The notes beneath the pieces are model-generated. The model was not told the DNA's origin, made no database searches, and saw only the letters and a list, made by a program, of their open reading frames with translations. 49,064 bases of DNA from contig BFEA01000033.1 of NCBI GenBank assembly GCA_003427395.1, positions 4,110,552-4,159,615 of the forward strand. Reading direction: 5' to 3'. Position 1 is the stretch's first letter. Every line of letters starts with the position of its first letter. This DNA comes from Chara braunii. Lineage: Eukaryota > Streptophyta > Charophyceae > Charales > Characeae. A program made the position numbers and the translations under genes. Of the stretch, positions 1 to 10,662 are shown piece after piece.

Positions 1-200
1 TCTCTTCCTCCCCCTCCTCTTCCTCCTCGTTTTCTTCTTCCCCCCATCCCTCCTCCTCCTCCTCCTCCTCTGCCATATCTTCTCCTCCTCCTCCACCTGA
101 CCTTTCTTCTTCCCCCTCCTCCTCCTCCGCCATATTTTCTCCTCCTCCTCCGCCCGTTCTTTCTTTTTCCCCTTCCTCCTCCTCTCTCCCCCAAGAGTGA
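1..200. repeat. Pyrimidine-rich (TCC)n low-complexity tract
   Basis: Nearly uninterrupted C/T sequence made of degenerate TCC and TTC triplets with short ATA interruptions. A local near-repeat (gccatat-ttctcctcctcctcc) recurs about 60 bases apart. No gene is visible. A C-rich and then A-rich spacer (201-270) follows. Confidence 0.9.
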
Positions 201-273
201 TGGGCAACCCCCCCCAACCCCCTCAACCCCTCCCAGACCCATATAAAAATAAAAAATAAAATAAAAAAAACAT

Positions 274-327
274 GTTCGCGTTCGGTCGGTTTTCCGACCC
301 GTTCGCGTTCGGCGACCGAACGCGAAC
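274..327. repeat. Perfect GC-rich hairpin at the edge of the integrase fragment
   Basis: GTTCGCGTTCGG (301-312) and CCGAACGCGAAC (316-327) are perfect 12-base inverted arms around a 3-base loop CGA. A further copy of the left arm, GTTCGCGTTCGGTCG, lies at 274-288. The hairpin sits exactly where recognisable integrase sequence begins, so it may mark a breakpoint or insertion junction. Confidence 0.8.
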
Positions 328-349
328 AGCGTGCTACGCAGGCTGCAAA

Positions 350-1281
350 TATCCAGTCCTCCTTGTTTTTCTGGACCATTTTTCCAAATGGATCGAGGTG
401 TATCCGTGTAAAACGTGACAGACGGCGGAAATTGTGCGATATGTTAACCTTCCTCGGAATGCATCAAGATACCAAGGAAATCTTAATGGATAATGGGGCC
501 GAATTTCAAGGGGAAGTCACAAGGAGTCTGGTCACGCATGGTGTCTCCATTCGGAACACCGCCCCGCAGATGTCCCAATCAAATGGCCTCGTCAAAAATG
601 CCAACCGAGTGATTAAAACCGCCCTCCGACGTAATATCGCAGCTAAGGATACAAGACCTTGGTCCGACATAGTGGATCATATCCTGGCCGATCATCGGGG
701 TACACCCCATGAGTCCACTGGCCTATCCCCGTTCCAATTACAGACCAATAGCTTGCCCTATGTAGCCTTGCCGAGCTTGAACGACGAAACGACCCTCGGA
801 CGACGGTCTATGAGGGCGACGGTCAAAGAAAAGGCTAAGCGTCATCTGGACCTAATGGAAAAGACCCTTCCCCAGTTAGCCCCGAAACGACAACAAATGA
901 CCGAAATGGCCCACGGACGACAGGTCTGGAGCTATGAGGCCCGAAATGGGAATGCTGGGCCCTGACCCTAGTATAAATTAGAGGACATGGTGCAGGTGAG
1001 AAAATGTGTTCGTCAAGGCAAGCTAGTGCCACGATTCTTCGGGCGATTCCGTTCTCGGTCCTAGCGGAGTGAACACGGTGCAGCTTGCACCGGAGGTTTC
1101 GGGAAGCCAATCGGTTCGATCGATCATCCGACAAGAGTCCTATCTCCGTCCCCTACCCCCTTCTCCATCTCTCTCACTGTCTTCGTCGTCCCCCACTTCT
1201 AAGGAAGGGAACGACGATCTCAAATACAGTGTTTCCCCTTCTCTTTCATCTTCGTCTCCACCTCCTCCCCTATCGCCATGA
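350..1281 (+). pseudogene. Ty3/gypsy-type integrase, C-terminal part of pol, frameshifted
   Basis: Three frames together read as a retroviral-type integrase core and tail. The first catalytic block is LVFLDHFSKWIEVYP (D codon at 374), in a frame that meets a TGA near 416. The second block, ILMDNGAEFQG (about 483-515), is in the frame of the 363-965 reading frame, so a frameshift lies near 440. The third block reads QSNGLVKNANRVIKTALRR, where the family normally has Glu in GLVE; here the codon is AAA (Lys), so the DDE triad is broken. After a stop at 963 the post-core region continues as LEDMVQVRKCVRQGKLVPRFFG and NTVQLAPEVSGS in other frames. Protease, RT and RNase H are absent upstream, where low-complexity DNA begins, so the element is 5'-truncated. 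Family assignment is firm; the element lineage is not determined. Confidence 0.85.
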
Positions 1282-2557
1282 GCGAGCATCTAATGAGACC
1301 TGCGGGGCGCATCTCGTCTATCCGGCAAGTGCAACATCCGCAGTTGAGTCCCGATCTGCTTCGGTTTGGGGCATTTTTCAGCACGACGGCCATACACTCC
1401 ACGGCAGAATTCCGGTTCGTATGAGTCAGCAACTGAGCGCGAGTGTTAGCCGAGGCGTCGACTTTTCTACGGATGTCTCCACCAGGTGTCAGCCACGTGT
1501 CGATCATAGTCGCCTTTACCAACAATCTTACAACGGTGCACAAAGCAACCCACACTGGCGTCCTCTGACAGCTACGACTCTGGGCGCGGGATCCCGCGGC
1601 CACGTGGATCCAACTTTTGGCTCAGCCTGGCGATTGGATTGTTCCTACCAACGACGTCGACCTCAACCGCCGCTGACTTTCCCCTGCTGCGCCGGAGGTC
1701 TTCGTCCCGGAGCTCCTTCCCTTTGTTCCGCCCCAATGAACCAACATCGCCTCACGACCTTCGCGCTCCCCTCCGATCTCCCCACCTTCTGGCAGTCTGT
1801 CAATGACGCCCCACTGTCTTTTCGGATCGAGCAGTTGGACATGCCCATCCTTGAAGCTGCCAAGTGGAGGGAGTGGTGGAATGCGTGTGTGGCGTTGAGC
1901 TTCTGTCAGCACTCTGCTCAGAGTGGTGTTCCATTGGGTTGAGCCGGCCGACAAGGACGAAGAGGAAGAAGTCCCAGACGACGACGTGAAACTGTTGATC
2001 ATCCAGGCGTGGAGAACGGATACGGAGGGAGAACTGTTGGGGATCTTGTTCGGGAAGTGAGGGACGGCCACCTGGAGCCGATTACAAGTGAAGTCCTAGT
2101 ATTCCTGACGCAGCTCCTCAACGACCTGCCTTTGGACGTCCTCTCTTCATGCGATGAATGTCCTACGCCGGTCGCACTCACACGGACCTTGACGCCTGAC
2201 CTTTTGTGGTCCCTTTGCTCGAAGATTGACGAGAACAACCGCCGCTACCCCTCCTCGGGGCACTACCTGGTTATCGACGTGACTGATCTCAGCTTGTGGG
2301 ATCTCATTATTCGGAGGGGAGGGAACAAACAAGAGGCACTCGAGGGAGAAGAAGAAGAAGAGGAAGAAGAGGAGGAAGAGGGAAGTTTGTGGGCGGAATC
2401 TGATGACCCCGATTACAACGGAACGGAGGAGAGTGAGTCAGGACGAAGTGGATCGGAGGAGTCGGATAGCTCCGGCGAATGGAGCAAGTTAGAAGACGAG
2501 GGCGAGACGCAGAAAAGACGAGAGAGGGCAGAAGGAAAGCGGCCAATTGAGCAATGA
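1278..2557 (+). pseudogene. Retroelement-associated acidic protein, decayed
   Basis: From ATG 1278 one frame stays protein-like to about 1780 (SIRQVQHPQLSPDLLRFGAF, then RVLAEASTFLRMSPPGV, then LLAQPGDWIVPTNDVDLNRR). It is interrupted by five stops that are all TGA, as expected if CGA arginine codons changed by C-to-T. Coding then moves frame (EAAKWREWWNA near 1850), back (VVFHWVEPADKDEEEEVPDD, about 1925-1985), and again into 2009-2557. That last part has LTPDLLWSLCSKIDENNRRYP, a run of more than 10 Glu (about 2346-2380), and a Ser/Glu-rich acidic tail. I recall similar acidic predicted proteins next to retroelements in Chara. The molecular function is unknown. It lies directly downstream of the integrase and probably belongs to the same element. 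Confidence 0.6.
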
Positions 2558-3952
2558 TTATCGCACGGACCAGCGGCACGGCTGTTACAAGGTGATCCAG
2601 CGCGCAATCCGGAGCCGCCGCAGGAAGAACTGGTGAGAGATGGCGTCTCCACCGCGGAGGGATCAAGCAGCAAACGCATAAGAAGAAGCCCTTTGCCGAC
2701 GCAATCCTCTCCACCACGGTCCACCCTTCGCCTACGTGGAGATGCGGGCCCCCGGGCTCCGTCCCCGGTCTTTATCTTGTCGTCCCCTTGGTTTCCTTAC
2801 CCTCCAGCAGCTCGCGGGCCGCCTCTCGTTTTCTCTCAATTGGCACCCCTTCTCGCCTTCCCTCTTCCATCAACTTTATTCCACCCGCCTTATTGCTACC
2901 GTCTTCCCGCATGTCACCACATGCGCTCTCGTAACCTCCTTTCCCCTCCACGTCCTTCTCTTCAGCGTGGCATGGCGCGAATATAATAATATAGAGGTCT
3001 ATTGCATAATCGCAGGTACCATCCCCTCATGCGAAGATTATGAGAACTTCAACGCCGCGATCCCCCGCACCCTCTGCACCCTCTACCCTAATTACCTTGC
3101 CTCGCTCCCCCACCAAGACCATCGTTTCCCCCGCATCCACCGCACCGTCCACTACACTCGACTCCCCACTGGAGATCGAGAACTTCGTCGCTTTTTGCCA
3201 CCTCTTCCGCAAAATCACCCTCCTCCCCCACCTCCTGTCATAACATTACCCTTCCCCGGTAACCTGTAGATCCGGGGCCGACTCGTGCATGCCATAAGGA
3301 AGACTTCCACACTCGTTCACACGGTAATTGGCATGAGCAGGATCGACACCGTGAGAATGCTGGACGGCGAGAAAGCAAGCAGGACCTTGCTCAAGATAGG
3401 AATCCCATGGGCGTCACATATGTGACGACCTGTTTTCCGCAACCGTGCGACTTTCTGCGCAAGGCTACTTCGAGGGTGGATTGAGAGGGGCCCACCGAAT
3501 TGCATGTATGCTATCGCCTTTTGGGAATTGTAATTTTCTCCTTCTTGATATCTTTGTGCGCATATTCTTCCCAATCCTATTGGCCTAAGCGATGCATGAC
3601 CGGATCAATGTGTAGAGAGTGGTTACGTCCCCCGCACCGCAGCCCGGCCATGCAGTCGTAGGCACTACCTTCCTGCTTCTTCCCTCCCACTCAGATGCAA
3701 TCTCGGGTATCTTGCGCAAACGCTCACGCTATAAATTTTGCAAGTGCAATTAACTAGCTCTCTATGAATTTTGGAGTTCATGCGGTCGAGAGGATCGACT
3801 AACGAGCAAGCATCGGAAGGTGAGTAGAGAGTTGGTGCTGGGTATGCGGGGTTGACGTGGGGCCGCGATGGACTTGCTTGCATCCTCGGACTAAGCGGGT
3901 GACAACTCTGTGTGGGTGCGAGGCGACAGACTGCCCACATCGGGATACTGGG

Positions 3953-3954
<2 letters not shown>
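2558..3954. other. Unassigned region, no gene recognised
   Basis: C-rich in 2630-2960 and 3060-3250, then balanced composition. The reading frames here are open mainly because of pyrimidine-rich composition (Pro/Ser/Leu strings) and show no domain. It may be the 3' untranslated part or LTR of the preceding element, but no second LTR copy is visible to prove it. Confidence 0.5.

Positions 3955-4006
<52 letters not shown>
3955..4006. repeat. (GA)26 microsatellite
   Basis: Uninterrupted GA dinucleotides over about 52 bases. The Arg-Glu or Ser-Leu strings predicted across it are translation artefacts. Confidence 0.97.
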
Positions 4007-4007
<1 letters not shown>

Positions 4008-5727
4008 GGGATGTGGAGTGGTGCCTTTCCTCAATTTTGCTGAGTAATTTTGATGTTGGACGCAAGTCGTCCTCGTTTTTGGATCAACCACTCTCGGATT
4101 TTTTTTTCTCGTGAATTGATATGTGATTCCCTTCCCCTCCTCCCTTTCCTTCCTTGGTTGGAGTCGTTGATTTGGGCTGGCTGATTCTCTACGTTAGTCC
4201 ATGTATGTTTCCGGGTCGACGGGACGTCACGGTGTGGAGATCGATGCATATATGGTTTGACGGTTTTCTTTTCGTTTTGAACATGAATTGGATAGGCATG
4301 CTAGTTAGTCAGACACCTGTTTCACCCAACAATCACCTATCTGCGGGCCATTGTCCAAGACCAGCCTGATCGACGGACACATCGGGTGCACATGGCGCAA
4401 GCGATTCTTGTTATCGGTTCGATCACTCTCGGATTTTTCTTCTCTTTGTAAAAGTAATGTGTGACTTTCACCCTCGCCTCACTCTTTCCTTGCTCGAATT
4501 GTTTGGTTGATTACCTAGTCCGTATATGTCCTCTGATCTTCAAAACCGCTTAGTCAAATGCGTGGATGTTTGATGTTTCCTTTAATGTAGATTAGAGGCA
4601 TGTCTCGTTTTGTGATCATCCTTCTTCGGGCTTGTGTGTAAAGATTGAGGACTGGCAGCCAATACCAACCTGACCGCAAGACAGCTCTCGTGCACGCACG
4701 TGTAAGCCCGACCGAGAAAGGTCGTAACTTACACGCGTGTCTGGAAGATCTACCCCCGATCTGTCCCCGACTAAACACCCCAATGCCTGGACTCCCGCCC
4801 CAGCCCGCAAGATGAATATCGAGATTCCCTTCTGCATCACCGACCTCGAATGCATGAGGGATCGTGAATTCCGAGAGTATTGGGAGCACGTGTGTCTGTC
4901 TGCATGACCGAGGGAAGGACTTCCAGAATTTCCATACGCAACGGGAAACTAACGTATCTGCGAGTGGGATATTGATCGGGCCCTAGATTGTATTCCCCAC
5001 CACCCCGAGTTTCCCAGCTCATACACATGTTACCTCGTCGTGGAACCCATAATAATTATTCTGGAAAAAGACTTCCCTCCCTATCACTGCATACTACCCT
5101 TTCACTCTTTGACCATCGCCCCTTGACGAGCGCTCGCCCCCTACTGGCCCCAACCCCCGTGCTCAGAGAGCCTGCAGGACCACACTTACCGAGCGTCGGG
5201 CTTCGTCCGACGAACCCGCTCGGATGCCAAACGAAGCGAGCACATCCTTCGGCTGAGACCGTCTGCGCTTGATTCCGAAACCTGCGATACTCGTCGGCGA
5301 GAAATTGTGAACCAGCAAGATAGCCATAGCGTACCGGCGGTGCATAACATACGAATCCGACCCAGACGATGGGACTAACGGAGTTGATGGCTCCGCTCCC
5401 CGAAACGCAAAACAGGATCCCGACCCACGCCTACCTACTTACATACGTATTCCTGAGACTTGGCATAGGAGATCTCAGTTCTGACTTGGGACTCCACCCC
5501 CACTTTCCTAAAATCCTTGGCACACCCCCTTTTTCACACTTTCAGGCGCGCTCTCACTCTGATCAGGAACTGACAGGAAGTCTCGTTGGGCGTGAGGTTG
5601 GGCATCACAGGGCAGTGTTGTCACATATTTAAGGGAATGGGTTCAACTCTGGCTAGAGACTTTGAGGGGGTTCTTGTATAGATAGGTCCACCATTCACAT
5701 GACAGTACAACTCTAGAATTTGGAATC
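4007..5727. other. Unassigned region with a diverged internal duplication
   Basis: A segment around 4085-4230 (CACTCTCGGATTTTT..., then TTGG(T)TTG, then TAGTCC.TGTATGT) recurs in diverged form at 4420-4540. Nothing else is recognisable: no domain-bearing frame, no tRNA and no clear terminal repeat. Confidence 0.5.
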
Positions 5728-5844
5728 ATGGCATATACACATATACGACTGGGGTGGGCTGGGGTTCTCAAGGCTTCGCGCTTGTCCTTACCCGACCTTG
5801 CTATCCAGAACCATGGAAACATAGATAGCACACAGATAGCACAA
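5728..5844 (+). repeat. Host repeat flanking the large DNA transposon, left side
   Basis: This stretch (CATATAC, then GGGCTGGGGTTCTCAAGGC, then CTTGTCCTTACCCGACC, then AACATAGATAGCACACAG) has a diverged copy just beyond the right end of the transposon (21122-21250) and a third at about 21330-21430 (CTGGGTGAGCCTTTCAAGGC, CTTGGCCCTGCC). The DNA transposon therefore interrupts or abuts a tandemly repeated host element. Confidence 0.6.
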
Positions 5845-5904
5845 AACACAGGATTCGTGAAAACTAGAGAAACAAAATGTTAGGTTTTCACGAAATTTCT
5901 CTAG
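5845..5904 (+). repeat. Left terminal inverted repeat with interlaced inverted repeats
   Basis: Within the end, TTCGTGAAAAC (5854-5864) is complementary to GTTTTCACGAA (5884-5894). CTAGAGAAA (5864-5872) is complementary to TTTCTCTAG (5896-5904). The order A, B, A', B' is interlaced, so the two stems cannot form as one simple nested hairpin. The insertion at 39906 shows the first pair too (TTCGTGAAAACC with GGTTTGCACGAA), so at least that inverted pair is a family feature. Confidence 0.75.
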
Positions 5905-6225
5905 AGTTCAAGAAGTGTGTGTTTCAAGCGCAATTGGAGCATCGTCATTCCACACGATCGAAAACGAAGCAAAAATGCAAGGCAAAAATACGTTCACGAG
6001 AACTCCGTTATGAGGCGAGCGCGAAGCGGGTCTTTTTAACCACATTACCAGCCATCAAATGCACGTCGATTTTTAAGAACCAAAACGTCACAAAATTTAC
6101 ACATTTTTTCCCCCTTAGGAAAAAAAAATTCTTTTATTTGGCGGAAGTAGTTAAAAACACATGCTTAAACATTACACCAGAGAGTCGTAAATCATTTGGT
6201 GTTCAGATCATAGATCTTTACGCAT

Positions 6226-7150
6226 ACTGACTTCAGTCCCAAATTGTCGTGTCAAGACTTATAATCTTATCTCACTGATGTTGAGATGATAGATCTTAAG
6301 GCATTCTGACTGTCAAGACTTGTAGCCCTTCACCACCGATGTCGAGATAACAGATCTTTAGGCATCTGACTACCAAGACTTATAGTCCTATATCGTTGAT
6401 GTTGAGATGACAGATCTTAAGGCACGTTGACTAGCAAGACTTATAGTTCGATATCACTGATGTTTAGATGACAGATCTTAAGGCACACTGATAAGCAAGA
6501 CTTATAGTCCTATATCGTTGATGTTGAGATGACAGATCTTAAGGCACGTTGACTAGCAAGACTTATAGTTCGATATCACTGATGTTTAGATGACAGATCT
6601 TAAGGCATGCCGACTAACAAGACTTATAGTCCTATATCGTTGATGTTGAGATGACAGATCTTAAGGCACACTGATAAGCAAGACTTATAGTCCTATATCG
6701 CTGATGTTGAGATGACAGATTCTAAGGCACGCCGACTAACAAGACTTGCAGCCTTATATTACTGATGTTGAGATGGCTGATCTTAAGGCATGCTGGTTGT
6801 CAGGACTTTTAGCCCTTTATGACTAATGTTGAGATGACAGATCTTTAGGCATGCTGACCATCAAGACTTAAACCCCAATATCACTGATGTTGAGATCACA
6901 GATCTTTAGGCACACTGACCATCAAGACTTAATAGAGGATTCGTGAAAACTCATTAATAGAAAATGTTAGGTTTGAACGAATGTTTTTGCAATTTTCGGA
7001 ATTCTTGCTGACTAACAAGACTTACAACCCTTTATCACTGATGCTGAGATAGCAGATCTTAAGGCATGCTGGTTGTCAAGACTTGTAGCTCTCTACCATT
7101 GATATTGAGATGACAAATTTTTGGGGCATGCTGACCGTCAAGACTTGAAC
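6226..7150 (+). repeat. 61-bp tandem repeat array, about 15 units
   Basis: Units begin GACTTATAGTCCTATA and continue through GATGTTGAGATGACAG and ATCTTAAGGCA. Starts at 6377, 6438, 6499, 6560, 6621, 6682 and 6743 are exactly 61 bases apart. Alternating subtypes (GTTGACTAGC, CTGATAAGC, CCGACTAAC before the next unit) suggest higher-order duplication. The core TATAG-NN-CTATA is an inverted repeat. The array lies just inside the left TIR, a usual place for transposase-binding subterminal repeats. It is interrupted at about 6932-7004. Confidence 0.9.
6932..7004 (+). repeat. Second copy of the transposon terminus inside the 61-bp array
   Basis: AGGATTCGTGAAAACT, then AAAATGTTAGGTTTGAACGAA, reproduces the left terminus (5850-5894) inside the array, which resumes on the other side. 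No matching right end is present, so it is either a remnant of a nested insertion or an internally duplicated end. Confidence 0.7.
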
Positions 7151-7494
7151 GAGTCCAAAAGGTTCAAAATTTTGAGACGTTTACAAGAAATCTGTCAAGT
7201 CTCATTTGCATAAAATTAAAGAATTCTTAAAAATGATTAAAGTATCAAATAATAAATGAAAATAAAGTCAGAGAAATTGTTATTTTAAAGATTTGTTGCA
7301 CATAATTCATTAATATATTGTATTAATAATTACAGCAGTAGATATATATCTAGATTTAAATACATATACTAATTAAATTAGAATGCAGTTTATGAACAAT
7401 ATGGAAACGAAGATGTCAGCAGGTGGTGGGTAAGATTATGATGACTAGTGTGGAAGCCAAGGCAATTTTATATAGACTGCTTGAGACAGAGATC
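7151..7494. other. AT-rich transposon interior, no gene
   Basis: Strongly AT-rich (TTAATATATTG, ATATATATCTAG). No reading frame or repeat is recognised. It ends where the LTR-type direct repeat begins. Confidence 0.6.
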
Positions 7495-9663
7495 AGGGCG
7501 TTATCGAGAAGCAGTGGCGGCAATATTTTTGCACTTACTACATAAAGCGGTGGTTGGACATTGGTGCAGGGAAGGTGCCGCTAAAGTGGTAGTGCGTTTT
7601 GAAGTGACGTTACCGTGGTGCTGCAGTGACGCCGTGACATTGGAGGCGAGTGACGGCGGCATTAAGACGATGTCGAGTTGTTGGAAGTGAATGTGTGTTG
7701 AGAGCGTCATGTGACAGGTGGTCGTCACAAGGGACTCGGAGTGGTGTGAATCACTTTGCTGACGACTTGTTGTGACGACCTTCTCATCTAAGGGCATGAT
7801 TCTGTACGATATTCTTGAGTGGGTCATTTTTTACAACTTCACCCAAGGTCAGTAAGTTAGTTTATTGACTCAGATTTCCTTTTATACCTGTGTGAACCCA
7901 CACTTTGCTTGACCCTGTTAATTGAATGTTCGTTGGAAAGGTAAAAGAAAGTTGTGTGAGTCATGCATGTGAATGAAGAAATCTGACTTGAGTATGGGAA
8001 TGCACTGGTTTTCTCTTGAACTTGTCGTTTTTGCGTGTTGTGCAGGTAGGTAGAAGGGTGTTTGCAAAGGAGATTTATTATGTCTGTTGGAGAAAAAAGA
8101 AAAGGATTGTATTTTTTTTACTTCTCACCCGCCCGCATGCCAAAAATGATTCGATGTTTTGAAAAACTCTAATTCTGTATGCACCTCATAATGAATTCAA
8201 TTGAAATAAAGCAGATAAGGTCAAACGAATTTAACTTTCTCCCCATGATGAATTTTTTTTATCCCGAATGGCCTTATCTATCTATGTCTGTCTAAATAAT
8301 ACTCATTGTCTATCTTCTTCAGTTTCTTTTTCATCCAAGTTACCCAAAATTTATGAGTAATGAGAATAAAAGAAACCTACTTGTGGCGAACACGGTCTTT
8401 CTCTCTAGGAAGCATCTGAGGCGGGGGTTCGTATGCTTTCGGAGTCGACCCAGTTATCGACTTGGAGTGGACCCGATTCGTCGGGGATGGTGCTTTGCCG
8501 ACTCGGTGGTGACGGCCCAACCTCTGAGATCCGAGTCTTCAGGCTCGGGCGAGGGGAATGAGTATCCACAAGACCACTTCCTAGAGGGATAGGTGCGTGT
8601 CGGAGACAAAAGAAGCTCAAGCCCGTAACAAGAAGTAGGTAATGAAGGTAATGATTTTCTTGGCACAGAGAAACGACTGGGGGTTTGTTGTTGATATCCT
8701 AATGATGAAGGTGGATACTTCATCATTCAAGGAACGAGAAGAGTAATTATTGCCCAGGAGGACAAAACGACCAACACAAATTTTATTCGCTAAATAATAC
8801 TTTCCTCCGAGCAAGTTGCATATGGTATAGAGGTGTGGTCGAACCGAGAGTTCAAACTTCGGCCAGGAACCAAGTCACTTGTTGATCTGCATAGTAGCAG
8901 TGAAATTTACTTGCAGAAGTCATTCCTGGCAGGGTTTAATAAGCGTCAACAGACCCAACCGTAAGTTAAAGGTTAAGTTGTCCTTCCTAATCTTTCGTCA
9001 ATATCGAGCCTCCGCTTTAGAAGCGGCGGAATAATAGTATCTTCAGTCATATAGGTTGGGAATAATAACTTTGGCAAATCATCTGATCAAGTCAAAATTC
9101 TATCTTTTGTGATTGGATATAAAGTGTATTCATTTTATTTAGTTTGATCAGAGATTTTTAAAGGGACTAGGATTATTTTATGGGTTTCACATTTGGTTGA
9201 GAACGTCCTAGTCGACCGACATTCGTTCGAACCTAGGAGATCAGCGCTCTAGGGGACAAACAACGTTCGGGTCCACTTTGCGTTAACCAAGCTTACCTAT
9301 ACTCCAGCGAACGAGCAAACGTCCTCGGCTGGCCTACCTCTGCAAGTGCATGTAAAAGTTTTCGCACGTGGGTCAGTAGCTCAGTAGGGATACGCCCCTG
9401 AGGGTGGTGACAGCCCCTTAGGGAAGGCAAGATGTGCCCCGCGAAACCTATCATGTCGTAGGGGATCGTGGGATGTACAGCGGGCGCACCCGACTAAAGT
9501 GGCGACGGGACGACACCACCACGCCTGTCTCGACGGTTCACGGAGACGTCATGCGTCATTCCTGAGTTGTCTTTTGATTTCCTTTATTTTGTTTAACTCC
9601 TGCGTGACATAGTTGGTAGGGCTCCCGAGCCTTGCAAAAAGGCGGGAGCCGATGCGCTTGACA
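7495..9663 (+). mobile_element. 5' LTR (5'-truncated) of a gag-only LTR retrotransposon
   Basis: 7495-8365 is a diverged direct repeat of 15395-16236 (shared landmarks: TACATAAAGCGGTGGTTGG, GAATCACTTTGCTGACGACT, GGGAATGCACTGG). 8366-9663 is shared with other fragments in the window (29000-30158, 28141-28809), including CAGTAGGGATACGCCCC. The end at ..TTGACA lies two bases before a tRNA-type primer site, and another copy stops exactly at the equivalent ..TCGGCA (28809), which supports 9663 as the LTR boundary. The U3 part is missing on this side. Alternative: LTRs end at 8365/16236 and 8366-9663 is leader; the primer-site position argues against that. Confidence 0.6.
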
Positions 9664-9665
9664 GG

Positions 9666-9683
9666 TGGCGTCGTTGCCGGAGA
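9666..9683 (+). other. Primer binding site, tRNA-Asp type
   Basis: TGGCGTCGTTGCCGGAGA matches the complement of plant tRNA-Asp 3' end (TGGCGCCGTTGCCGGGGA) at 16 of 18 positions. The same site occurs in the related fragment at 30161-30178. It marks the start of the internal region and the direction of the element. Confidence 0.75.
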
Positions 9684-9948
9684 CAGCGACTATCTACCGT
9701 TGTCTCTAGCGGAACGACACTCGTGTAATATTATTGAATAACATTTTGAAAAATATGATTGAATGTTGTTTACAACTTGGAATAGTCTAACCACTCATTG
9801 TTTTGTTTGAAGAAGTGAGTGGTACGAATAATTCTTTTATCAGCCAATTAGAATTGATGTCCCTTGAGGTTATAAACTTTTCAAACTAACTTTTATAGTT
9901 ATTTCTCCTATTTATTAACAAAAATTTTGCCTCTTGCAGGATATTATA

Positions 9949-10662
9949 ATGGCGAAAGGAACATTTGCTTATATGAGTCCTCTCTTTGAAAACAGCGAGG
10001 TCACCGAATTCTTATAAGCGTTTTAGAGTTTGGCAATGCGGATGAATTGGGAAGAGCACCATAAGTTTCTTTTCGTCTTGAATTTGATCACCGAAAGGTT
10101 AAAGTCTGATATTGAGCTTCTTCCGTGAGCGTCTGGGACTTGGGTTGAATTTGAGAGACAAATGTGAGTCAAGTTCTCGAAATCCCCTGAAGATAAGATG
10201 TTGAAAGGTAAAAGGAAGTTAGATAACAAGTTTTATCAGTTAGAGCGACCTCGCAAGCTTACTAAAGTTGAAAGGGCTACACGAAATTTGGCTCGAGGAG
10301 GTTAAGGGACTTGTAAGAAAGCGAAGCAAGCTATAGGCCAACATGAGTCGCAGGAAAACATTCGCACTGATTCAGATGAGAATCTGAACCAGGATGAGTG
10401 TCCAACTCAAGGATTCAAGGCAAGCAAAACTTTTAGGATTCCCAAGCTTTGGAAATGCATATATTGTGGTTTTTGGGATCATAAAATAAGATTTTGCAGA
10501 CGCCTTGATTACGATATTAGAGAGGGAATAGTAAGCAGGCGAGAAGGTGGAGTCTTCAAAGATTGGAACCATATACCCGTCTTCCCTATTAAAAAAGAAG
10601 ACAAATTTATTAAGGACGTTTTGGTTTTACTGCATGTGATGGAGATTGAAAAATTAGAGTAA
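9949..10662 (+). pseudogene. gag: Retrotransposon gag with CCHC zinc knuckle, five in-frame stops
   Basis: From ATG 9949 a single frame of about 237 codons runs to a TAA at 10660-10662, with no frameshift but five internal stops (after TEFL, AF, ELLP, ERQM and LARGG). All five could come from Gln, Arg or Trp codons by one transition. Recognisable parts are MNWEEHHKFLFVLNLITERL, a basic segment KRKLDNKFYQLERPRKLTKVERATRN, and a zinc knuckle CIYCGFWDHKIRFC (C-x2-C-x4-H-x4-C, about 10456-10497) followed by RRLDYDIREGIV. Gag binds genomic RNA and builds the particle. TTTTGCCTCTTGCAG just upstream (9926-9939) resembles a 3' splice site. No protease, RT or integrase follows, so the element would depend on another for pol. 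Confidence 0.75.

Noticed and set aside
1085-1942. Long reading frame of 285 codons as a single gene
   Set aside because: Only its last part (about 1790-1890) belongs to the acidic-protein lineage. The rest is out of frame relative to the conserved reading at 1278-1780.
2633-3269. Several long Pro/Ser/Leu-rich frames
   Set aside because: They come from pyrimidine-rich composition, overlap in different frames, and show no domain.
6240-7150. CRISPR-like array (regular 61-bp units)
   Set aside because: The whole unit is repeated with no unique spacers, in a eukaryotic transposon context. It is a tandem satellite.
9370-9400. Possible tRNA or SINE A box (TAGCTCAGTAGG), also at 28520 and on the minus strand near 33920
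   Set aside because: No B box follows at tRNA spacing and no cloverleaf can be drawn. The motif is simply conserved inside the LTR family.
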